Positions 1 through 5,267 of a stretch of DNA of 6,126 bases are shown piece after piece. The position numbers and the translations under genes are program-made. Location of the stretch: assembly GCA_964581465.1 (NCBI GenBank), contig CAZOOP010000074.1, positions 1-6,126 on the forward strand. Reading direction: 5' to 3'. Under the pieces are notes generated by a model. That model worked only from the letters and a program-made list of their open reading frames with translations. It was not told the DNA's origin and ran no database searches. Positions within the stretch are counted from its first letter, which is position 1. Each line of letters begins with the position of its first letter. This DNA comes from WJMB01 sp964581465 (GTDB lineage Bacteria > RBG-13-66-14).

Positions 1-199
1 ACACGGCGAGTGAAACCAGACGGTTCGTGATCAGCAGGTAGCGGGCGATTGCCAGACTGGCACACATCTCGATTAACCGAACCGCTTTCACTTTAAAGCA
101 ACGTGGGCACCGCGATCCTCTTACCGATACGGCACTCGCCGTGCGGTAGCTGCGATCCAGTTTCGTTTTTGAACCCCTTTGTTTACTGGCGACGGGCAT
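1..199 (-). CDS. possible partial ORF running off the left edge, unknown function
   Basis: Read on the minus strand from an ATG at 199, a frame stays open for 66 codons to the window edge, so the protein would continue outside. It starts MPVASKQRGSKTKLD, has a CPRC pair in its middle, then a more hydrophobic stretch containing SLAIARYLLITN. A GGGG run three bases before the ATG is a poor ribosome site. Codon choice lacks the strong G/C third-position bias of fetA and fetB, so this may be a chance open frame or a decayed gene. I do not recognise the family. It would be divergent from the fetAB operon. Confidence 0.22.
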   Translation of the reverse strand, partial: MPVASKQRGSKTKLDRSYRTASAVSVRGSRCPRCFKVKAVRLIEMCASLAIARYLLITNRLVSLAV

Positions 200-200
200 G

Positions 201-230
201 AACCCCTGGCCCCGGGCGGGGGGTTTCCTC
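201..230. terminator. GC-rich hairpin before fetA, possible terminator
   Basis: AACCCC at 201-206 pairs with GGGGTT at 220-225 around a very GC-rich core, followed on the plus strand by TTTCCTC. It could end plus-strand transcription arriving from the left or act in the fetA leader. The T-run is short and interrupted, so the terminator reading is weak. Confidence 0.25.
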
Positions 231-245
231 TATACTGGGAGCGTT

Positions 246-953
246 ATGACAACCCCCACTGAGCAGAACAGGGAGGCAAACGAGACGGCGGCCGGTCTGG
301 CCTGCCGCGAGCTGCGCCACCCCGTGGGAACCGACCGCTGCGCCCGGATCAGCCTGACGGTTGCCCCGGGGGAGGTCCTGCAGGTCGCCGGGCCTTCGGG
401 TTCGGGCAAGACGACGCTGCTGCGCGTACTGGCCCGGCTGCAGGCCCGTCTCTCCGGCGAGCTGACCCTGGACGGGCTCCCCGCCGAGGAGGTTCCCCCC
501 CGGCGGTGGCGCCGCCGGGTGGGCTATCTGCCCCAACGCCCCACGGCCTTCGAAGGCACGGTGGCGGACAACCTGCGAATCCCCTTCGATCTCACGGTCA
601 GCGGGGAGAGCTACGATACCGAACGCGCCGCCGGCCTGCTCGCCGACTCCGGACTGGCGCCCGGGGACTATCTGGAGCGCGACGCCCGGACCCTCTCCGG
701 CGGCGAACTCCAGCGCCTGGCCCTGGTGCGCAGCCTGCTGACCGAACCCCGGGTGCTACTGGCCGATGAGCCGACGGCCTCGGTGGACGCCGCCACGGCC
801 GCCGCCCTGGCCCGCTCGCTGGCCGGCTGGGTCGAGCGGGGCGGCTCCCTGATCCTGGTGGTCCACGACGAAGGTCCCTGGGCCGTCCTGGAGCGCCGTG
901 TCCTGGACATCACCGACGCCGTCTTCTCCCGCCGGGAGGCGCCGTGTCCGTGA
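246..953 (+). CDS. fetA: ABC transporter ATP-binding protein, FetA/YbbL-like metal exporter ATPase
   Basis: Cytoplasmic ATPase of 235 residues that should power the membrane partner encoded immediately downstream. All ABC motifs are visible: Walker A GPSGSGKT at 49-56, Q-loop glutamine in YLPQ near 97, signature LSGGELQR at 150-157, Walker B VLLADEP at 170-176 with catalytic Glu175, and the switch histidine in VVHDE at 207. The ATG at 246 is chosen because GGGAG lies four bases before it. An in-frame ATG at 198 would add 16 residues encoded across a GC hairpin and has no good ribosome site. The stop overlaps the fetB start. The pairing with a UPF0014 permease identifies it as FetA-like. In E. 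coli FetAB exports iron and protects against oxidative stress, while the substrate here is inferred. No iron-responsive operator was recognised upstream. Confidence 0.9.
   Translation: MTTPTEQNREANETAAGLACRELRHPVGTDRCARISLTVAPGEVLQVAGPSGSGKTTLLRVLARLQARLSGELTLDGLPAEEVPPRRWRRRVGYLPQRPTAFEGTVADNLRIPFDLTVSGESYDTERAAGLLADSGLAPGDYLERDARTLSGGELQRLALVRSLLTEPRVLLADEPTASVDAATAAALARSLAGWVERGGSLILVVHDEGPWAVLERRVLDITDAVFSRREAPCP
933..946 (+). promoter_or_regulatory. ribosome binding site and GTG start of fetB inside fetA
   Basis: CGGGAGG lies inside the last codons of fetA, about five bases before the GTG at 944. It fixes the fetB start at a GTG and gives a 10-base overlap with fetA, whose stop is at 951-953. 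This layout suggests translational coupling of the two subunits. Confidence 0.7.
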
Positions 954-1750
954 TCCCGATCAGCGACTGGCAGTTGGCCCTGGCCGTGGGTCTGGTGGTG
1001 ATCACCGCGGTGATCACGGCGCTGCTGCGCCTGGGTCTGCTCAAGAGCCTGATCATCGCCACCCTGCGCACCTTCGTTCAGCTCTTCCTGATGGGCTGGG
1101 CGCTCAGGTACCTCTTCGCCTGGGACAACCCCTGGCTGACCGGCGGGCTGCTGCTGTTCATGATCGGCTTCGCCACCTACACGGCGCTGGACCGGGTCTC
1201 CGGAGCGCCGAAGCGCTACTACGGCTTGACCTTCCTCTCGCTCCTGCCCGGATCGGTGCTGATCACCACCATCGTCTGCGGCCTGGTGATCCAGGGCGAC
1301 CCCTGGTACTCGGCCCGGGTGGTGATCCCCATCGGTGGGATGATCATCGGCAACTCGCTCAACGGAATCAGCCTGGCCCTGGACCGCCTCTACAGCGAGG
1401 TGCGCAGCCATACCGGCGAGATCGAGACCCTGTTGGCCCTGGGCGCCGGACCCTGGGAGGCCGTGCGCGACCGCGTCCGCGCCGCCCTGCGCGCCGGGAT
1501 GACCCCGATCATCAACTCGATGATGGCCGTGGGCATGGTCTTTTTGCCCGGGATGATGGTCGGGCAGATCCTGGCCGGGGCCGAGGCGCTGACCGCCATC
1601 CGCTACCAGATCGTGGTGATGCTGATGCTGGCCGCCGCCGTCGCCATCGGCAGCCTGCTACTGGTCGCCCTGCACTACAAGAAGCTCTTCACCGCCGAAG
1701 AGGCCCTGGACCCGGCGTTGATCGAGAGCCGGGGCTCGAACGGTCGCTGA
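944..1750 (+). CDS. fetB: FetB/YbbM-like (UPF0014) metal export permease
   Basis: Integral membrane subunit of 268 residues, the usual UPF0014 length, expected to form the export channel energised by FetA. Hydrophobic segments lie roughly at residues 10-28, 35-58, 66-82, 95-117, 125-145, 187-212 and 220-243. Family hallmarks are PIGGMIIGNSLNG at 129-141, the charged cytoplasmic stretch with ETLLALGAGPWEAVRDR at 161-177, and FLPGMMVGQILAG at 200-212 followed by YQIVVM. In the family the loop with LALGA and the following helix is the likely coupling contact with the ATPase. E. coli FetB exports iron, and the plant relative ALS3/STAR2 is linked to aluminium tolerance. Iron is therefore the best guess, but the sequence does not fix the substrate. 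The tail EEALDPALIESRGSNGR is hydrophilic. No convincing terminator follows. Confidence 0.9.
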   Translation: MSVIPISDWQLALAVGLVVITAVITALLRLGLLKSLIIATLRTFVQLFLMGWALRYLFAWDNPWLTGGLLLFMIGFATYTALDRVSGAPKRYYGLTFLSLLPGSVLITTIVCGLVIQGDPWYSARVVIPIGGMIIGNSLNGISLALDRLYSEVRSHTGEIETLLALGAGPWEAVRDRVRAALRAGMTPIINSMMAVGMVFLPGMMVGQILAGAEALTAIRYQIVVMLMLAAAVAIGSLLLVALHYKKLFTAEEALDPALIESRGSNGR

Positions 1751-1963
1751 GTCCAAACTCGCGAGAGAAACCGCCGAAGACGACCGACCTGCCGCTGCGC
1801 AGTCAAGACCGGAGGCGGGTCGCCGCTCTGATCCACGGCGGAACCGGCTACGACGACCTCGCTGGATCGGCCGGCCCGCCCTCATCCGCAGGGCGAGGAC
1901 CAGCGAACCACTGGTGTTGAACCTCCGCCCGGCAACCATCAGCCTGGATAACCCAGCGGACCA

Positions 1964-2380
1964 ATGACCCCCCTACCCAAGCCTCCCCCGGCCGATCTGC
2001 CCGCCGACCAGCGTCGGCGCGCCTACTTCGAGCGCGGCCGCCGCTGCGCCGCCGGCCTGCCGGAGGGCTTCATTGCGGCGCTGCGGGATTGTTGGCGCGA
2101 CGCCACCGGATCGCCCTCACGTTTCGCCGAGCTGGTCGCCGAACACGGCGTCTGGGAGGTGCCGCTGGACGTTGTCGACGGCGCCCTCGAGGTGCGCTAC
2201 CCGCGCTGTTTCTGCCACAACCTTCCGCCCGTGCCCGACGAGCACTACTGCGAGTGCAGCCGGGGTTGGCTGACCGAGCTGCTGGCCCGGATCAGCGGGA
2301 TCGAGCACCGCGTCGAGCTGCTCTGCTCGGTGCTGCGCGGCGACGACTGTTGTCGCCTGCGCGCCCGGGGCGTTTCGTAA
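1964..2380 (+). CDS. small cysteine-rich protein with V4R/DUF6144-like C-terminal half
   Basis: A 138-residue soluble protein with no signal peptide or membrane segment. It contains nine cysteines: 28, 43, 82, 84, 96, 98, 121, 129 and 130. The second half reads CFC at 82-84, then YCECSRGWLTELL at 95-107, a VELL strand, and SVLRGDDCCRL at 122-132. This order (Cys-x-Cys-Ser-x-Gly helix, strand, Arg-Gly-Asp, Cys-Arg) resembles the end of V4R-type ligand-binding domains and of DUF6144 proteins. The first half (RGRRCAAGLPEGF and the following helices) fits the same kind of protein. The clustered cysteines suggest metal or cofactor binding, which is inference. The ATG at 1964 is the only reasonable start because an in-frame TAA sits at 1949-1951. 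The ribosome site is weak (AGCGGA). It lies 213 bases after fetB on the same strand, so operon membership is doubtful. Confidence 0.75.
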   Translation: MTPLPKPPPADLPADQRRRAYFERGRRCAAGLPEGFIAALRDCWRDATGSPSRFAELVAEHGVWEVPLDVVDGALEVRYPRCFCHNLPPVPDEHYCECSRGWLTELLARISGIEHRVELLCSVLRGDDCCRLRARGVS

Positions 2381-2441
2381 AAAGCAAGTGATCATCACAA
2401 AGAGCCGGACCAGCATTGGCGACCATGGAGAGCCGCTCCAG

Positions 2442-2465
2442 GGGATCATGAAAACTGCTCGACGC
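2442..2465 (+). repeat. solitary left-end-like copy of the IS1595-type inverted repeat
   Basis: This stretch starts GGGATCATG exactly like the left end of the element at 2510 and matches it at 18 of 24 positions by my count. It lies 68 bases outside that element, in the same orientation. It may be the remnant end of an older related copy into which the 2510-3061 element inserted, with the partner end at 3552-3575. The bases flanking 2442 and 3575 do not form a target duplication. Confidence 0.35.
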
Positions 2466-2501
2466 ACAATGTAAACCCTTGAAGCCGATAAGCGGTTACA
2501 A

Positions 2502-2509
2502 GTCATAAA
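2502..2509. repeat. left target-site duplication of the 552-bp element
   Basis: GTCATAAA directly abuts the left inverted repeat and matches TTCATAAA at 3062-3069 at seven of eight positions. An 8-bp duplication is the length expected for IS1595-family insertion. Confidence 0.7.
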
Positions 2510-2513
2510 GGGA

Positions 2514-2964
2514 TCATGTAACCTGATCGGACCAGTTGAGCAGTGTATCCTGCAGGTAGTCCGTCGCGGTGGCTGTATCTGAGCGTCCTTTCTCTGATAT
2601 AGAGCCTGTCGTTGCGTATGAAGCCGCCGTTGCAGGCTGATAGCCGTCGCTTGCCGTAGCCCCGGCAGCTATCGAGGCCGTTGATACGCGCCTCGCCATT
2701 GACCGGGATCATCTCATGGTTAGTGCGCTTGTGGTGTATCCCTTTGAAAGATAGCCTGTTATCGACCATCCGACCGTCGGTGTTGACGATCTATTCCACC
2801 TTGAGCTTTACCAGCTCGGCGGCACCGTGCTCCCTTTTGGATTCGTTGTGTATATTTCTTGCCATATCGCTTGCAATTATACTTACCATCGGCTAACTTA
2901 TAGTGATTCTCATGGTTACAGTTTGGGCAACAAGTGTGCCGGTCGGTTGCTTGTTTTCCGCCAC
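2514..2964 (-). pseudogene. IS1595-family transposase relic, deleted and frameshifted
   Basis: The reading frame begins at a GTG (2964-2962, VAENKQP), where the copies at 3478 and 6059 also begin. A frameshift follows, and then a zinc ribbon reads CPNCNHENHYKLADGKYNC. The helix-turn-helix part is missing. A short piece AAELVKLKVE ending in a TAG remains, and then the sequence jumps to IVNTDG, the second catalytic Asp region. Next come NRLSFKGIHHKR, INGLDSCRGYGKRR and LYIRERTLRYSHRDG. Relative to the copy at 5268, about 14 bases are then missing, shifting the frame. The original C-terminus survives in another frame as LLNWSDQVT, ending at the TGA at 2514-2516 within the inverted repeat. The first catalytic Asp region is deleted, so it cannot encode an active enzyme. 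Confidence 0.75.
2644..2686. repeat. 43-bp block identical to 5427-5469
   Basis: These 43 bases are identical in the 552-bp element and the longer copy, in the same orientation. They encode on the minus strand the INGLDSCRGYGKRR segment of the transposase C-terminal catalytic region. Surrounding coding sequence has diverged clearly between the copies. Confidence 0.85.
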
Positions 2965-3061
2965 TTTTTGACCCCCTTTTTATGGCAGAATATCACTGTC
3001 CATCACGTATGTTAACAGCATGTTACATACAGGTAGCGGTCCGAACACGGTATGCGATCCC

Positions 3062-3069
3062 TTCATAAA
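3062..3069. repeat. right target-site duplication of the 552-bp element
   Basis: TTCATAAA immediately follows the right inverted repeat and matches GTCATAAA at 2502-2509 in all but the first base. Confidence 0.7.
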
Positions 3070-3256
3070 TCAAACAACAGCCTGCTCATAGCCCTTCCCG
3101 TACCGGTATCAAGTTTTCGACCCAAGCGACGGGACCTACAGCCTCCCGCCTTCCCGCGGCCCTATGTTCAGGTAATAATAGTCGCCACAAGTCGATTACC
3201 TGTAATTGGCGGCGTATTAAGCGTGAAAGCGTCCTTTAACAACCCATTAGCATTAT
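3070..3256. other. intergenic spacer between two IS derivatives, no gene recognised
   Basis: Short open frames here have no ribosome site, family resemblance or codon bias. The stretch may be part of an older insertion bounded by the end-like sequences at 2442 and 3575, but it has no match I can see to the transposase copies. Confidence 0.4.
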
Positions 3257-3478
3257 GGCATACTTGAACGCGATCGGACCAAATCGGGCCGTTGGGGAGC
3301 GGCTTGCTGGGTTGTTCTTGACTCCTTGGAAATGTTCGTTCTTGGTCAAGCATTCATTTCTCATACTCAAATTACTTATTGTTACAATACTTATGAGTAA
3401 GGGACAGTCTTCTGTCAGGGCAGATACAAATATCAGATATCTGGGCTCGCTAAGGAGGACGCTCTTCTTAGCCGCCAC
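3236..3478 (-). pseudogene. 80-codon ORF from the IS transposase start in the 319-bp remnant
   Basis: A GTG at 3478, positionally equivalent to the transposase starts at 2964 and 6059, opens an 80-residue frame. It starts VAAKKSVLLSEPRYLIF and ends IMLMGC, having crossed the left repeat in a different frame from the WSDR relic. After the first few residues it bears no likeness to the zinc-ribbon or DDE parts of the other copies. It is most likely a relic frame left after internal replacement or deletion, although an intact 80-codon ORF in AT-rich DNA is noted. I do not recognise a function. Confidence 0.3.
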
Positions 3479-3575
3479 TTGTTGACTGCCGGCCTTTAAC
3501 AGTAACCCGAGGATCATCGCCTATATTATCAACAGGATACAATCGCAATCCGGTCCGGTAAGGGTATGCGATCCC
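3257..3575 (-). mobile_element. 319-bp IS1595-related remnant or MITE
   Basis: The right end (3552-3575) has GGTATGCGATCCC at its tip, identical to the last 13 bases of the element ending at 3061. From that tip back to the GTG transposase start is 97 bases in both copies. The last 101 bases align without gaps at about 62% identity by my count. At the left, 3257-3280 matches the 2510 end at about 17 of 24 positions, including GATCGGACC. The minus strand there reads IWSDRVQV, comparable to the NWSDQVT that closes the transposase at 2514. The interior has no recognisable zinc ribbon or catalytic region. No 8-bp flanking duplication is present, so the left boundary is uncertain. The alternative is an older element starting at 2442 and split by the 552-bp insertion. 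Confidence 0.45.
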
Positions 3576-3607
3576 AAAGAAAACGACCGCCGCGGGGCGA
3601 TCGTTTT
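3576..3607 (-). terminator. intrinsic terminator of the nitronate monooxygenase gene
   Basis: On the minus strand a 12-bp stem (AAAACGATCGCC with GGCGGTCGTTTT, one G-U pair) closes a four-base loop and runs into TTTTCTTT. It begins about 25 bases after the TAG stop at 3632. Its T-tract directly abuts the IS-like right end at 3575. Confidence 0.8.
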
Positions 3608-3631
3608 GAAGGTCGGGACGTTGGTGAGAGC

Positions 3632-4807
3632 CTAAGTCAGGCCGCCCTGGGGATCGATGATGCGTCGCCCAGCTTTCAGGCGCTCCCAGTAGGCCACCAG
3701 CAGGCGACGGAAGACGGCCATACGGTACTCGTTGGAGATGGTCTGGACCAGCTCGGCGACGGAGATGATGGTGTCGGCGCGGTAGGCGTTGGAGCCGGCG
3801 AAGGTGAAGCCTTCGTCCAGTTTGCCCAGCCGGGCGTTTTCCAGGGCCTCGGCGATACAGTACTGCGCCGACCGCTGGTCGCAGCTCTTCATGCACTTCC
3901 AGGGGCAGTTCCGCGGCGCTCGTTCGCCGCGCTCGGCTGACCGGAGGAACTCGTTGTCGACGGCCCGCCCGGGCAGCCCCAGGGGGCTTTTGATGATGAC
4001 GATGTCTTCGCGGCGCGCCGCGAGGTAGGCCAGCTTGAAGCGCAGGTTTGCGTCGCACTCGTAGGTGGTCACGAAGCGCGTGGCCATCTGGACACCGTCG
4101 GCGCCGAGCTGCATGAAGCGATCAATATCGCCGCCGCTGTAGATGCCTCCGGCGGCGATGATTGGTATCCTGGCCCCGCTATCCACCAATTCTTCTTTGG
4201 CCACCCGGAGGACATCGGCCAGCAGGTGCTCGAGGTCGAAGGCCGGATCGTCGATCTGCTCGGGCTTGAAGCCCAGGTGCCCCCCGGCCATGGGACCCTC
4301 GACGACGAAGGCGTCGGGGACGCGGAGGTACTTCTTGGCCCAGGTCTTGATGATCAGTCGGGCCGCCCGGGCCGACGAGACGATGGGAATCAGCTTGGTG
4401 TGCGCGAAGGCTCCCCTGTCGGCGAGCATCTCGGGCAGCTTGAGCGGTAACCCGGCGCCGAGGAAGATGCATTCGACACCCTCCTCCAGGCTGACCCGGA
4501 AGTAGTCCTCGTAATCGGTGAGGGCGACCAGGATGTTGACCCCGATGGCACCGTCGGTGAGACGACGTGAGCGGCGGATCTCCTGGCGCAGGAACTCCAG
4601 ACGGGCCTGCAGGCTCTTGGTCGATGAGCCCACGGATTCGACGCCGTTGATGATCGCCGCCGAGATAACGCCGACGCCGCCTTCCTCCGCCACTGCCGAA
4701 GCCAGCGAGGAGAGGGAGACCCCGACGCCCATCCCGCCCTGGATTATCGGCAGGGAGAGCTCCAGATCACCGATGTTGAGCTTGGGAAAGTGCGGCAGGT
4801 TGTACAC
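3632..4807 (-). CDS. nitronate monooxygenase / 2-nitropropane dioxygenase family FMN protein
   Basis: A cytoplasmic TIM-barrel flavoprotein of 391 residues. Family enzymes bind FMN and oxidise alkyl nitronates, and relatives include the FabK enoyl-ACP reductase, so the exact substrate is open. Visible landmarks: PIIQGGMGVGVS at 20-31 (N-terminal FMN loop), GVNILVAL at 89-96, FLGAGLP at 115-121, and VVEGPMAGGHLGF at 168-180, where His177 corresponds to the catalytic histidine of nitronate monooxygenases. IIAAGGI at 216-222 and GADGVQMATRF at 235-245 form the phosphate-binding end of the barrel. A C-terminal extension has cysteines 301, 305, 309 and 317, then FAGSNAYRADTI at 335-346, typical of the longer family members. 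The GTG start at 4807 is supported by GAGGAG four bases upstream. It is monocistronic here, with its own candidate promoter and a terminator, and sits between IS1595 relatives. Confidence 0.88.
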   Translation of the reverse strand: MYNLPHFPKLNIGDLELSLPIIQGGMGVGVSLSSLASAVAEEGGVGVISAAIINGVESVGSSTKSLQARLEFLRQEIRRSRRLTDGAIGVNILVALTDYEDYFRVSLEEGVECIFLGAGLPLKLPEMLADRGAFAHTKLIPIVSSARAARLIIKTWAKKYLRVPDAFVVEGPMAGGHLGFKPEQIDDPAFDLEHLLADVLRVAKEELVDSGARIPIIAAGGIYSGGDIDRFMQLGADGVQMATRFVTTYECDANLRFKLAYLAARREDIVIIKSPLGLPGRAVDNEFLRSAERGERAPRNCPWKCMKSCDQRSAQYCIAEALENARLGKLDEGFTFAGSNAYRADTIISVAELVQTISNEYRMAVFRRLLVAYWERLKAGRRIIDPQGGLT

Positions 4808-4962
4808 GGGACTCCTCGTAAGGTCGGCTGCTCGTTAGAAACACTCTTCGAAGGATGAAATCCAGATCGTATCGAGTCAGCCAACGGATGAGCGCGATGC
4901 TCCACGAATACGAAGGTCCACATGCTTGCCGCCGCTTACATTCCACCTTTTCTACTAATACG
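4808..4962 (-). promoter_or_regulatory. about 150-nt leader of the nitronate monooxygenase gene
   Basis: If the promoter at 4963-4991 is real, transcription starts near 4956 and leaves a leader of about 150 nt ending in the GAGGAG ribosome site. I see no riboswitch fold, clear operator or credible leader peptide in it. An overlapping frame that would run into the gene has no good ribosome site. Confidence 0.35.
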
Positions 4963-4991
4963 ATAGTACCTGATAAATGTTTCGTTTTCAA
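4963..4991 (-). promoter_or_regulatory. sigma70-like promoter for the nitronate monooxygenase gene
   Basis: On the minus strand TTGAAA (4991-4986) and TACTAT (4968-4963) are separated by exactly 17 bases, within a locally AT-rich stretch upstream of the gene. The -35 matches five of six consensus bases and the -10 four of six. Confidence 0.5.
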
Positions 4992-5267
4992 TAAAATAAT
5001 ACGACGGAATACCGGAGCGATCGGGCTTCAGTCACCTCGAAGACGCCTGTTGATAACATCTTGTCGTTTCCGAGCACCCCGCAAAAAGAGTTGAAAAGTC
5101 TTTAAGACCGCTGAAGGGCTATGCTAACATGAGCGCTCAGGCAAGCTGAAACGCTGGAGCACGTCAGACTGATAAGGAACGGTTTGCTTGGTTCGCTCCG
5201 GGCATGTTAGTGCGCTATTATCTCGATTTGCCACCGATCGCGCCTATAGCAGCCACATTTTCTCTAA
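4992..5267. other. intergenic region, no gene recognised
   Basis: This stretch, together with the leader at 4808-4962, makes about 460 bases without a gene. Neither strand has a frame with a ribosome site and family resemblance. It contains short palindromes, such as GTCTTTAAGAC near 5098-5108, and a repeated inverted CTAACATG/CATGTTAG. Both are too short to interpret. Confidence 0.4.

Larger units (their letters stand above)
2510..3061 (-). mobile_element. 552-bp internally deleted IS1595-family element
   Basis: The left end (2510-2533) begins GGGATCATGTAACC and ends CGGACC. The right end (3038-3061) reads inward, on the minus strand, as GGGATCGCATACC ending CGGACC. The two match at about 17 of 24 positions. 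Both ends are flanked by an 8-bp duplication with one mismatch. Inside is a transposase relic read on the minus strand, with a zinc-ribbon fragment and the C-terminal catalytic part but without the middle. Full IS1595 elements are usually about 1 kb, so about half is missing. The ends look intact, so the element could in principle be moved by a transposase supplied in trans, like a MITE. Confidence 0.75.

Noticed and set aside
231..236. TATACT as a -10 box for fetA
   Set aside because: No -35-like hexamer lies 16-18 bases upstream, and transcription would start at the ribosome site itself, leaving no leader.
198..245. Upstream ATG giving a 251-residue FetA
   Set aside because: It lies in a GC-rich hairpin without a ribosome site and adds unconserved residues. 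The ATG at 246 has GGGAG four bases before it.
668..1411. 247-residue minus-strand ORF opposite fetA and fetB
   Set aside because: Low-complexity Gln, Arg and Gly composition with no domain, antisense to two well-supported genes.
1877..1895. CGCCCT/AGGGCG hairpin after fetB as a terminator
   Set aside because: Six-base stem with no T-tract on either side.
898..1920. 340-residue plus-strand ORF
   Set aside because: It is an alternative frame across fetB, rich in Arg, Gly and Pro as expected from GC-rich shadows. The fetB frame carries clear family motifs.
2388..2398. GTGAT-C-ATCAC palindrome after the cysteine-rich gene
   Set aside because: Short, not placed at a promoter and not followed by a T-run. 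Consistent with chance.
3468..4058. 196-residue minus-strand ORF
   Set aside because: Overlaps the nitronate monooxygenase in another frame and shows no motif. It runs through the terminator.
4767..4991. 74-residue minus-strand ORF as a leader peptide
   Set aside because: It begins upstream of the predicted transcription start and lacks a ribosome site. It overlaps the monooxygenase start out of frame.
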